The position numbers were made by a program, and so were the translations under genes. From Hemerocallis citrina (Eukaryota > Streptophyta > Magnoliopsida > Asparagales > Asphodelaceae): a DNA stretch of 64,000 nucleotides. Location: contig CM030362.1 of assembly GCA_017893485.1 (NCBI GenBank), positions 181,930,175-181,994,174 on the forward strand, given 5' to 3'. The notes under the pieces were generated by a model that saw only the letters and a list, made by a program, of their open reading frames with translations, was not told the origin of the DNA and searched no databases. This document shows positions 1-11,500 of this stretch, one piece after another (positions within the stretch are counted from its first letter, which is position 1; each line of letters begins with the position of its first letter).

Positions 1-259
1 TAATCAACTTTTGTCCACTAAAACTCATTTAATACTATCAAGTTACTAACTTGATCGTCGGAGGGCCTGTTGTCGAAAAATATCTCGATATTTCAGGCTT
101 TTCTTGCAGGTTACCAACGACATCTCAACCATCTATTCCAAATCCAACCACAAATATAAGCTTCATATCAGATCTGATCAACGGGCGAGATCTAAGCTTT
201 CTCCATCTTTCAAAGAACTCACTATCTGATTGCTCCCACACAAAAAAAAAATAGCATCA
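1..259 (+). mobile_element. 3' part of the 5' LTR of Tat-like Gypsy copy A
   Basis: This is the R/U5 end of a Ty3/Gypsy LTR; its start lies outside the window. The motif ACTTGATCGTCGGAGGG at 49-65 matches the equivalent motif in two other Tat-like LTRs here, at 43969 and 48831. The end of the segment, a 'ctgattgctccca' stretch, also matches the end of the copy B LTR near 49040. A primer-binding site follows directly. The copy is old: it is split at 380 and its gag is only a fragment. Confidence 0.75.
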
Positions 260-261
260 GA

Positions 262-277
262 TTGGCGCCATCTATGG
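262..277 (+). promoter_or_regulatory. Primer-binding site of copy A
   Basis: TTGGCGCCATCTATGG lies just downstream of the LTR end. It has the TGGCGCC core typical of plant Tat and Athila primer sites and resembles the copy B site at 49070. It would prime minus-strand DNA synthesis from a host tRNA. Confidence 0.65.
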
Positions 278-333
278 TAAAGCACATATCCAACCATCCG
301 GTCAGACCACATGGTCAAAATTCATTTCCAAAC

Positions 334-379
334 ATGGCCCCAAAAGCGAAGAAAATGATAGCCCTTAGTCGCCAGGTAG
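334..379 (+). pseudogene. Start of copy A gag, cut by an LTR insertion
   Basis: An ATG 57 bases after the primer site opens a short lysine-rich frame (MAPKAKKMIALSRQ). This resembles the start of copy B gag at 49146 (MPPTRKMKASLSL). The frame stops being gag at 380, where a long minus-strand LTR begins. Similar proline-rich coding sequence resumes at 14206. Confidence 0.5.
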
Positions 380-2286
380 TGTAGCGCCCCGTATTCCTAA
401 TACCCGGAACTCGAGACACAAGCCAAAATCTTTCCTTCAAACGAGCCCAAACACAGAAAAATTACAGAAAATTAAAAACTTTTATTTCATTCCAGAAAGT
501 TACATTGTACAATATATTCTTACATTAATTTTTACATCATAATTTACATTAATAAAATTCACTGTACACAATTTATAATCTCACTTGTACGATAATCAGG
601 AATCTCTACAACAACTAGACAATATCTCTCCCCTAATTGCTTCCCGCATCTCGAGTCCCCTGCTCCACGATCAGCAATTCTGCAACTAATAACCTGTGGG
701 CACATCAGTTAAATGTAACTGACGCAATGCTGATAAAACCAGCGACTCTCCAAACTCAATAATCAATATTTGATGCAAAAGAAAAATGTGCAGACAAATT
801 ACAAATGTTAGTGTATGTCATGCTCTAGAGTCTAATGCACAATTTTAAATGCACACAATGCACTTACTCTAATGCAATTTATTTAAAAACGTATGCATCC
901 CATACTACAAATTTTTCCAAATACAACTTCAATGGAAACATATGCATCCCATACTACATACTTCCCAAAGAGTTCGCTTTCTCCTGATTGTAGGGTTTGA
1001 TCCCTCGCGAAGCATCCTACTCTTGTACTCTTTCCCGTTCCTGGCATTCATCTAGTGACTGATGAGGTTGCAGTTGTCTGGCCCAAATCCTGCCTCTGCA
1101 GTGGTGTCCCCATTTTCAACTAGGCCCGTTCCCCGCAGTTCCACTGCTCCGGACCTCACCCAAAAGTTGCTACGAACATAAAGGTGGCCCTGCGATAACC
1201 CTCGCTCACCGAGTTGCCTAGAGTCTTACTCGCGATTTTGAGTCTTACTCTAGCTCTCTACCCGTATTAAACAACATAGAACTTGACGGGTTCTTAGGAT
1301 CCATTCCTAACTTCCGACGGGAGATTTATAGTATGAACTTCCCGTTCTTATCACTAGACCCTAGGAATAAAAAGACGTTACTACGTCACCCGTGCCCCCT
1401 GACAGGCAAGATGGCACCGCACGTGTCCTCTTGACATGCGATTACAACCACCCGACTACTTTTTGCCCTAACAATCAATGACATGCTCTGGTATTAGGAT
1501 ACTACTACTAGTTCATCAGTCCTACACTAGTTCTGGTTAAGCAACTATTGATCTTATTTGTGCAGAGATTATTGAACACCATCCGATTACTTGCTAGTTC
1601 ATAAACTTAGTTCTTTATCCAATTTCACAAAGCCCTAGGGGAAACCAACACGGTCCCCAAACCATGCTCAAGAGTTGTCCCAACATGGCCCAAACTTGAC
1701 CCAGTGACATTGGCGATTCGACCCCGTCGATCGACAATCACCTCTTACTTGGATCTCGACCATGTCTCTGCCCCGCGATTAATTCTTCCTTGGTTAAAAT
1801 CCGACGGTGCATGAGAAGAGCCCCATCCACAGCATTCCGAGCTGATAAGGTTACTAATTATCAAGGGTCAAAAGGGTTGATAGTCCTAGGGTGATAACCA
1901 TTACCCTAAATAATCAACAAACTAATTACATAGCCATTCACATCCCAAACAGTAGACATTCACAAGTCTAATTCAAAACATGTTTAAGTCATGATTTATA
2001 AGCTAACTAACAACTATCTAACTCTATTATATAGCCTTAATATGGAAATAACTTACATACACCTAAGACAATAAGCTATTCATCCAATCCTACAACTGGT
2101 GCTAGTTGTAAAAATCACAATTAATTACCTACTTAACGAAATTCCATATTTTTAGATTCTACAGAAATGTCTTTTGAATCTACTCTACTTTCTTAGTTGG
2201 AAACTTCCTCAAAATAAGTTGTTTGAGTGATGAAAATGACCTTATACTGATATGTATATAAATTCTCAGGATATGCAGAAACTATC

Positions 2287-3552
2287 CGTTAGGGTTATAT
2301 ACTGAAAGCATCACTTTTGTATTAACTTTATTTCCTTATTTTTTTGAATGAGAATCATATGGGCATATGTTTGCATATTGTGTTTATTATAATATTAATG
2401 CAAGTATCTGATATTCTGTAAGGTTGATAATATGGTGTGAAGTGACACACAGAAGATCATATTATCAGTTCCCTATGGAATATATAAATAGTTCACAACC
2501 TAGACGGACTTGGATAATCCATTGGAAAGGTTGTAGTGTAATCTGGTATTAGTCTATCTTGACTATAGGTTTACACTAGTACACTTTGTGTGTATTGAAC
2601 AGGACCACTTGAGGTTGTTCTCTTTGTACTGACTACAAAAGAGAACAAACACCTCTGTTATTATGGATGCTTATGCTCTTAATCCAGATATAATAACAGA
2701 AATGTGTATGCAGTGTGCATTACTTTGACTCATAAAAGAGTGAGATTCATTATGGATCAACAATCTCTATGAATTGGGTAATAGCATTGTATGTATGATG
2801 GGCTGTTGATTGTAAAAGGAATCCATGTCCCGATACGTCGGGTTGATGATATCCCCTTAAGGAGCTTATAAGGATTGTCATGTAAATCCTGCAGGTGGAT
2901 TACATCCGACATGACAAATAAAGTTGAGTGGTACTACTTAAGGATAAAAGATGTTGATCAATATAGTTGTCAGTAACTTAATTTGATCGACGGACATTCG
3001 ATATCTTAACATGGGGAGCTGAACGAGCATATAATAAAAGGAGCCCATAAATATAATTTGGGATTAGGAAGGTAGTACAACAATAGCTCCTTAGTGGACC
3101 GAGCTATTGTTAATGGGCCTGGGTTGTGTGTTCGGACTGAACACGGGATACCCAGATTCGTTAGGAGACCTAACCCTAATTTCTCCTCATGGTCCCTGCC
3201 GTAGCCTTATATATATCCTCTATTCTCTGGCCGTCATTATTATCAGAGATAAGAAGTTTTCTCTAAATTCGTGATTCACGTAAGGAGAGAAAGAGAGGTC
3301 AGCCAAGGAGAAGAAAGGTTGGTAGACCGTCGCCCACACGACGTCCAACCCGAGGAAGGAATACGTGTAGAAGATCTTGGGGTCGCAGACGGCTCGAGGT
3401 TGCTAGAAACTATCGTCTTCTTCTCATTGCAGGTATAATTCGTGAACCCTAGATTCCGCTATAAAGGGTTAGATCACGTATTAAATCATTTAAGCTTTTA
3501 TGATCGATACGCACACCAATCCGTGTTCCTAGGAATCACCGCTGTTCCATCA
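2287..3552 (+). mobile_element. Copia-like solo LTR with CTATC target-site duplication
   Basis: A 1266-bp block interrupts the long LTR and is flanked by CTATC at 2282-2286 and 3553-3557. The 5' end reads CGTTAGGG, probably TGTTAGGG with one mutation, and the 3' end is CCATCA. It contains a TATA box, a GA-rich leader and an LTR-like 3' end, and no internal region, so it is a solo LTR. Assignment to Copia rests on its general look and is not certain. Confidence 0.7.
3208..3216 (+). promoter_or_regulatory. TATA box of the Copia-like solo LTR
   Basis: TATATATAT lies about two thirds into the LTR, followed by a pyrimidine- and GA-rich leader. This is the usual position of an LTR core promoter. 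Confidence 0.5.
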
Positions 3553-5029
3553 CTATCAACCAGTGTATGCATAAAACTCAGTTATAAATAACCATAATCT
3601 CAAAATCTCATAAAATTTGGTATGCATGATGCTGATGCATATAGTCAGTACATATCCAAAATTTAGCTCAAAACTCCAAGTATACAGAAAGTTATGACGA
3701 TTTGAATTGGATGTAAAATTTCAGAAAGCAACAACACTGTTTCTTAACAACAGTAGCAAGTTGTATTTTTTTAGAGATAACAATTCTTATTCAAAAATTA
3801 GGAATCTTGGCAGAATGTTCCATACTGAAATAGGATACTACTGTAAAATTTCAAGTTCAAATTCTCTTTAATCATAGGGTTATGCTTTTCAGGGTAACAA
3901 GCATTAATGATCAAAGCAGATATGAAACAAATTTATCCCAATACAAAAACATGATTTTTTTAAAATATCAAATAATTTTCAAAAATTACCAAAATTGGTG
4001 GGATTGCTGTAGACACATATAAGAACAATGCATAAAAATTTCAGCTTAAGAATCCTTATATTTTGGAATGAATGAATTTCTAAACGGAACACAAAATTCT
4101 TGAAACAAAATCGAAAAACAGTTCAATGTTTTCATTACCCAATATAGATGTAGAAATATCAAACATCATCCAAAAATTATGAAAATTTATGGAATTGATA
4201 CAGACATGTATGAGAACCTACAGTAATAATTTCAAGTCTAAATTCATTATAGACAAGGAGATATTATTTTTTTAAGTCAGGCATGCTAGATTCAAACAGA
4301 GCAGAAAATTTATCTCACACCAGCAACATGTTCGAATTTATTAAAATATCAAGTCATATTAAAAATTAAAAATTTGCTGGAGTTGTTATAAATATGTATG
4401 AGAAGATGTAGTGAAAATTTTAGCTCTAAATTCATGCTCATCATGGAGTTATGATTTTTGGATATCAAGTATGCTAATTTCAAACAGAACAGCAAAAACT
4501 GTTTCTATTTCAGCAATGTTGCATTTTATTAAAATACTAGGCTACATTCAAAAATTATGAAATTTTGGTGGGTTTATTAGGGACGTAAGTGAGATGCTAC
4601 AGAAAAATTTTCAACTCCAAATTCCATCATGATACAAAGATATAAATTTTCTAATCATCTTATGTTAAATCCCCACACGATTCAACCTTTTCTAGAAATT
4701 GTGCTCCTCGTACTCTTATAAATTTTTAGACCCACAAAATCTTCATTCACAACATGATGGAACCCTGAATCAGTAACATTTCATCTCAATTTTGAAATAA
4801 AAACAACAATCAAGAATTTAGAAGGACACCCACTATTGCAATTGTTGATTTATTCTCCTATTGCTTTGGCCTTCTCCTCCACCAAGTTCCTTGCTCCAAA
4901 ATCTTCTCAAATCAGTATCTACAGGATGGGGAAAGTGTGGGGAATGGTTTTTGAGGGTGTAGGAAATTGCAGGGTGTATGAAAATGTAAAGAAATAAATT
5001 TGTGAATCAAATGAGGTTTTTTTTTTTCC

Positions 5030-5175
5030 ATATGGGTTTCTTCTTGAAAATGGGGGTGGGTTTCTTCTTGAAAATGGGGGAGGGTTTCTTCAAAAAATGA
5101 AATGGGGAGGGGGGGGGGGGGGGGGGTTGGGATGGTAGCCGGCCTAGAATGGAAAGGGGAAGGGGGGTGGGGTTT
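5030..5175. repeat. G-rich tract with an 18-G homopolymer
   Basis: Two tandem copies of a unit containing GGGTTTCTTCTTGAAAATGG are followed by an uninterrupted G run at 5109-5126 and more G clusters up to 5175. It lies inside the long minus-strand LTR, so it is C-rich on that LTR's sense strand. Assembly across the homopolymer may be inexact. Confidence 0.8.
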
Positions 5176-5295
5176 TGTTATGGAAATTTAACAAGCCCAT
5201 GGTTTATTTTCTAGGTTTAATTAGGGTATAGGTATGAAGAATTGTACTTTTACACACACACACACACATACATACATACATACATATATACATAC

Positions 5296-5809
5296 AGAGT
5301 AAGTCTATTAAGAGCTAGAAAGCTGGGCTCCTTATCGGGAGCTGGAGATCTCAGCCATCCGATCGATCTTGATCGCGATCGGACGACTGAGATCTAATGC
5401 CGCTTATCTTCAGATAGGGTGAGGGGTAAAAGTGGTATACTCAATCGATTGAGTATACCCCTTATCTCTTATCTTCGACAGCTCTCTTCTCTCCCGCTCT
5501 CTATCGTTCCAAACCCTAATATCTTCTCCCGCTCTCTCTCCCGCTCTCGAAGATCGCCCTGCTCTCTTCACAACCCTAATTGCTATCATCTCTTCTCTTC
5601 TCACGCTCTCAGTCCCGATTCCCATCTTCGAAACCCTAATCCACCTCTATTCGAAACCCTAATCGAAGATAGCGAAGTCGAGCTCTTCTCTCCCGCTCTC
5701 TTTCTTCGTCACCTGTGTAAACCCAACTCCACCATCGACCGGATCTCCAGTCTCTTATCTTCAGATCTGTCGAGGGGTAAAAGGGGTATAATCGATCAGA
5801 CGCCATCGG
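5296..5809 (+). repeat. Left TIR of the MULE
   Basis: This 514-bp segment matches the reverse complement of 12867-13368 with only scattered mismatches and a few short indels. It contains three exact telo-boxes (AAACCCTAA at 5511, 5631 and 5654), repeated CTTATCTTC (I-box-like) motifs and many CTCTC runs. In known Mutator elements the TIR carries the transposase promoter, and this one ends about 630 bp before the transposase ATG. Apparent open frames here are translations of the repeat and are not genes. Confidence 0.92.
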
Positions 5810-6440
5810 CCTTGTCGTTGCAGCACCAAAGAAGAGCACTTACAAGTTCGTTCTCTCTCTCCGACGGAAAACCCAAACTGCGACAAGGGTTTCGATTTCT
5901 CATCTCGAATTCAAATTTTATTTCCTTTATAAATGCTTCTAGTTTGTTGTTATATTTTTAGCGCTTAAATTATGCTCTGATAATATTCGCACTAGTATTC
6001 GGACTAGTACATTTAGAATAGTAAATAATATTCGTACTAGTATATGGAATTTAAAGATGTGGACATGACACATGCATATAAGCACACAAAATCCATGTAA
6101 TATGCAGTCTAGTTTTTTGTTTCTTTCGAGATTTGCTTCAATCACTACTAATAGGACATGACACATGCATATAAGCACCCAAATTCCATGTAAAATCCAT
6201 GTAAGAAGCTGAAGGTTGCTTGCCATTTAACTATGGATGTTTCTCCCCAAAAAGAAAAAAATTTAACTGTCTAAAATCTGTACATACTTAAATTCTTCAA
6301 ACACTAACTTTCATAACCCCTCAGTATGAACACTTTATTACTTGTAGATCAAGAATGTAGTCTGTTGGACTTTTTCGTTTGTGCTAATTTAAAGTTGTAG
6401 CTTTATTTTTAATTTTTGTTGTCTCATTCTCCTATGAAGG

Positions 6441-8884
6441 ATGGAGGTTGAAAATGAAGAATTACTAAGCCAAGATGTTCAGTCCAGTTGGAGGGACGTT
6501 GATGATGCTTCTAAACCATTTGTTGGTTTAGTATTTGCAACATTAGACGACGGATATGAATTTTATAAAACATATGCAAAATTAGTTGGTTTTTCAGTAT
6601 GCAAGTTTGCAACGATGGTTGACAGTACCACAAAGGAGAGATATTCACAACAATTTGTTTGCTCAAAGCAAGGCAAGCCGGTTGATACAACTATTGTGAA
6701 TGTTGCCAATAATGAAGAATCGTCTTCTTCAAATTTGATCAAGAGAAGGCGAAGGGCTGTGACGAAAGAAGGGTGTATGGCTCAAATACGAATGCAAAGG
6801 GATGATGACGGGAGATGGTCAATCCGTAGGTTTGTTGAAGAGCACACCCATATTTGTGTCACACCTAGAAAGCAACAATTTCTAAGATGTAATAGAACTG
6901 TCTCTGAAGCGCAAAAAAGTTTACTTAGTTCTTTCAAAGAGGCTAACATAAGAACTTCAGAGTTTATGTCCTTCATGGAAATAGAAAATGAAGGTTTCAG
7001 TAATATTAATTGTACTGAAAAAGACATTAGAAATTCGTTGCAAAGAGAGAAGGAAGGTATGAGAGCTTATGATGTTGATATATTGCTGGAGCACTTGCAA
7101 GAGGAAAAAGAGATGAATCCTTCTTTCTGTTTTCATTACAAGGTTGATGAAGACAACAAATTAACTCATGTGTTATGGGTTGATGCTATTGCCAGGAAGG
7201 CTTACAAGCATTTTGGTGAAGTGCTAATTTTTGATACCATATATGATACCAATGAATACAAGTTGGTTTTTGCTCCATTTACTGGAGTTAATCATCATGG
7301 CCAATTTGTTAATTTTGGTGCGGCTTTTATAAATAAAGAGACCACCGACTCTTTTGTTTGGTTGTTTCAAAAATGGGGTGAAACAATGGGTGGGTCTCCA
7401 CCAAAAGTGATCATCACAGATCAAGATCCTGCAATGGATAATGCAATTCGCATGTGTTTTCCTGGTTCGAGCCACAGGCTTTGCATGTGGCACATTCTTA
7501 AAAAGCTTCCCGATAAGCTTGGTGGCCCGGGCCTGAATAGTGATTTTAGCATTCCATTCCATAGTTGCATCTGGGAATCAGAGACCCCAGAAGAGTTTGA
7601 GATGAGATGGAATGACGTAATAAATGCTAATGTGCAAATTGCAGGTATTACTTGTTTCAATAAATTATTCTTATGTTTGAACATTTTTTTGTACTATTAG
7701 TACTTGATACATATTACAATAACAGGTAATCTTTGGCTTTCTGACATTTATTTGCTTCGTGAGAAGTGGATACCAGCTTATGCTAAGCATATTTTTACTG
7801 CTGGAATTCGCACAACTCAGAGATCAGAAAGTATGAATGCTTTTGTAGATAAATATGTTAATAGCAAAAATTCTTTACATGAATTTATGACGAGGTTTGA
7901 AAGGGCAATAAGGAAACAAAGACAAAATCAGTTAGCAGCTGACTACACCACTCTGCATACAAAACCAAAGCTGCAAACAGATTTTGAAATTGAGACCCAA
8001 ATGTCTGAACTGTACACTAGAGCGAAATTTCATGTATTTCAAGCTGAACTAGTTGAAAGATTGAATTATGCCTCTTTAATGAAAGCTGAAGATGGTAGTG
8101 TGCGACACTATATTGTCAGGAGAATGGGAAAGTCGGTACAATCTGATAAAACAAAAGATGTATTCTACAAGGGAATGGATAATGCTGGGACTTGCACTTG
8201 TAGTAAATTTGAAGTGGAGGGAATTCTTTGTAGATACATCCTTGTGGTATTGAGGAATGAGTTTGTTGATTTCCTGCCTCAATCTTATATTTTAAAGAGG
8301 TGGACCACTTCGGTAACTACTGAGATTGTATATGATGATGCTGGTGATGAAATTATCGGTAGCTACGGTAGTCCACAAGATTTGGACATGGTGGAATTGT
8401 CAAATGAAATCAACAAAGTGATGAGGATCGCTCGCTCATCAAAGGAGATGCGCCAGAAGGCTAAAACATTACTAGTTGGTGTTGTTGCAGAATTGCAACA
8501 AGATATGCCCCAAGAATTACAACAAGCAACAACTAGTTCACTACCTAGAACAGTCCATATTCATGTACCCGATATTGCAAAAACCAAAGGTAGTGGGAAG
8601 CGCATTAAAAGGGGTAAGGAGAAAGCATTGGAAAAGGCTGCGAAACCACTAAGAAAGTGTCGTTTGTGCAAGAAGCTTGTTAATCATGACAGTCGTACCT
8701 GTTCTTTAAAGGAAAGGTTAGTAATTAAATACAAAGTTTATACTTTATTTTTTTTATATATAGTATAATCTTAATTTTATTTTGTGAATATTAATCGTGT
8801 AGCTCTACTATAAATGAGTCACAAGCTTCTACTACATTTTCAACAATGGAACCTATAACAGAGGAGGCTCCAAATATAGCATGA
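6441..8884 (+). CDS. MULE transposase, FAR1-related, three exons
   Basis: The predicted exons are 6441-7644, 7726-8716 and 8803-8884. Both introns (81 and 86 bp) have GT and AG ends, and the joined frame gives 758 residues without a break. An in-frame TGA at 6435 precedes the ATG. Domains in order: FAR1 DNA-binding zinc region at about 40-140 (C74, C112, H135, H137); MULE catalytic core at about 245-440 (D265 in FDTIYD, D327 in TDQD, a CMWH motif at 348-351, E387 as a likely third acid); SWIM finger at about 556-573; C-terminal zinc knuckle CRLC...H...C at about 712-727. The second SWIM ligand is abnormal: C558, C560 and C570 are present, but the usual histidine is Y572. Plant FHY3/FAR1 transcription factors are domesticated relatives; here the TIRs and TSD show a transposon gene. 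It would act in the nucleus, cutting and joining element ends. Confidence 0.88.
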
Positions 8885-9689
8885 ACTTTGTTGGTTTATT
8901 TCTGTGGATTTTGCAAGGTACGTGTCATACATGAATTAAAATAATTTCTGAACCAAATCTGCCGTTATTGTACTTTAATACATTATAGCACATTTATTAA
9001 ATTAACCCTTTTGTCTTCTTTGTGTGCAGGTAAAATATTGATGGAAAAAAATTGATGCTCGATAAGAAATTTAGTTCCCGAAAAGTTGGTAAAAAAATTT
9101 GTGTTTATAGTTTATAATTCCAAGTTAGTAGGCAATGATGAAAAGTTTATGCAGCTTGAATTCTGTTTTTGACCACTAGCCGGTGTGGCTTAATAAAGCA
9201 ACCCTAGTGACAAATTCAAAATTCCACATTTGACTCATTAATACTTGATTTAATATGCGGCAGTGATGAAAAGTTTATGCATGATTTGATACTTCATGAT
9301 TATTGGATGGTGTTCAACTTCATGTTCATTTGGGTTTGTTTTGAGTCGGGAAGCTGAAGTTATTTGACACTTCATCCTTTTGTTCAAACTAAGTTGTTCT
9401 GAGCTTACCCATTTTCAATTTCATTTTGAAAATGCATTTGTAACAATGGTTTTACCGGATATTAAGGTTGATGGTGGTGTTTTTCTGAGCCGGTATGATT
9501 TTTTCATCCGAGTCTACTGTTTTATGTTTTCTGTTGCACTTGTTCTGAGCCTACAAGTTTTAACCATGTTCAACATACACTCTCCAAGAACATGCCACAT
9601 ACGTACTTGCATTTTCTTCTATTTGATGAATCATTTGGTGCAGGAATTCAAGAGAAAGAACGAGAAGAACCGGAGATACTTCAAGTTCT
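8885..9689. other. MULE spacer between transposase and repeat array
   Basis: AT-rich sequence downstream of the stop codon. I see no convincing second gene such as a mudrB-like frame. The one longer open frame, at 9380-9742, has no recognisable domain and runs into the repeat array, so I do not call it. Confidence 0.6.
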
Positions 9690-11323
9690 GTTTCTGTTTG
9701 TTCTGGGCTTACTTCAAGTTGACAAAATTGGATACTTCATGATCTGCACTTGACAAAATTGGATACTTCAAGTTCTGTTTGTGTTTGTTCTGAGATTACA
9801 AAATTTGATACTTCATGATCTGTATCTGATTGTTCTGAGCTAACAAAATTTGTATACTTCATGCTCTCTTTGTGTTAGCTCTGGACCGGCAAAATTTGAT
9901 ACTTCATGTTCTGTTTGTGTTATTTCTGAGCTTACAAATTTTGCATACTTCATGATCTGTCTGTGTTAGTTCTGGACTGGCAAATTTTGCATACTTCATG
10001 ATCTGTCTGTGTTAGTTCTGGACTGGCAAAATTTGTATACTTTATGCTCTATTTGTGTTAGCTCTGGACTAGCAAAATTTGATACTTCATGTTCTGTTTG
10101 TGTTATTTCTGAGCTTGCAATTTTTGCATACTTCATGATCTGTCTGTGTTAGTTCTGGACTGGCAAATTTTGCATACTTCATGATCTGTCTATGTTAGTT
10201 ATGGACCGGCAAAATTTGTATACTTCATGCTCTATTTGTGTTAGCTCTGGACTGGCAAAATTTGATACTTCATGTTCTGTTTGTGTTATTTCTGAGCTTA
10301 CAATTTTTGCATACTTCATGATCTGTCTGTGTTAGTTCTGGACAGGCAAATTTTACATACTTCATGATCTGTCTGTGTTAGTTCTGGACTGGCAAAATTT
10401 GTATACTTCATGCTCTATTTGTGTTAGCTCTGGACTGGCAAAATTTGATACTTCATGTTCTGTTTGTGTTATTTCTGAGCTTACAATTTTTGCATACTTC
10501 ATGATCTGTCTGGGTTAGTTCTGGACTGGCAAATTTTGCATACTTCATGATCTGTCTGTGTTAGCTCTGGACTGGCAAAATTTTATACTTCATGTTCTGT
10601 TTGTGTTATTTCTGAGCATACAAATTTTGCATACTTCATGAACTTTCTGTGTTAGTTTTGGACTGGCAAATTTTGTATACTTCATGCTCTGTTTGTGTTA
10701 GCTCTGGACTGGCAAAATTTGATACTTCATGTTCTTTTTGTGTTATTTCTGAGCTTACAATTTTTTCATACTTCATTCTCTGTTTGTGTTGGTTCTGGAG
10801 CGGCAAAATTTGTATACTTCATGTACTGTTTGTGTCAGCTCTGGACTGGCAAAATTTGATACTTCATGTTCTGTTTATGTTATTTCTGAGCTTACAAATT
10901 TTTCATACTTCATGATCTGTTTGTGTTGGTTCTGAGCTTACTAAATTGGTATACTTCATGCTATGTTTGTGTCAGTTTTAAGCACTTGACAAAATTTGAT
11001 ACTTCATGATCAGTTGGAGTATGAAAATTTTGCCAGTCCAGAACTAACACAGACAGATCATGAAGTATGCAAAATTTGTAAGCTCAGAAATAACACAAAC
11101 AGAACATGAAGTATCAAATTTTGCCGGTCCAGAGCTAACACAAATAGAGCATGAAGTATACAAATTTTGTTAGCTCAGAACAATCAGATACAGATCATGA
11201 AGTATCAAATTTTGTAATCTCAGAACAAACACAAACAGAACTTGAAGTATCCAATTTTGTCAAGTGCAGATCATGAAGTATCCAATTTTGTCAACTTGAA
11301 GTAAGCCCAGAACAAACAGAAAC
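9690..11323. repeat. Internal inverted repeat enclosing a tandem array
   Basis: The segment 9690-9990 matches the reverse complement of 11024-11323 almost perfectly over about 300 bp; I see only one internal mismatch plus end differences. The roughly 1.03-kb loop is tandem repeats. A transcript through it would fold into a long double-stranded hairpin. The arms begin with GTTTCTGTTTGTTCTGGGCT on the left and its complement on the right. Confidence 0.88.
9740..11020 (+). repeat. 46-bp tandem repeats with higher-order periods of 183 and 137 bp
   Basis: The monomer is about 46 bp and contains CTTCATG, TGTGTTA, TTCTGAGC or TCTGGACTGG, and CAAAATTTG segments. The diagnostic motif TATTTCTGAGC recurs at 9921, 10104, 10287, 10470, 10607, 10744 and 10881, giving spacings of 183 (x3) then 137 (x3). 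These are four and three monomers. Similar isolated monomers occur to about 12070, and inverted ones to 11460. Confidence 0.9.
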
Positions 11324-11500
11324 ATATTGATGAAGTATCAAATTTTGTTCACTCAGAACAAACATAAAATGAACTCTTTGAACCTGGACATGAAGTATCA
11401 AATTGTGTATGCTCAAGACAAACAGAAGCTTGCCATAAAGTTTGAAATTTGGTATAGTGTCAGAACAACAGACACTGAACATGTGGTTTAAATAAAACTA

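Noticed and set aside
5419..5961. 180-codon serine/leucine-rich open frame in the left MULE TIR, with opposite frames
   Set aside because: It is a translation of CTCTC-rich TIR sequence; the right TIR copy carries different frame breaks and no domain is seen.
9380..9742. 120-codon frame as a possible mudrB-like second MULE gene
   Set aside because: No domain is seen, it overlaps the repeat array, and there is no splice or promoter support.
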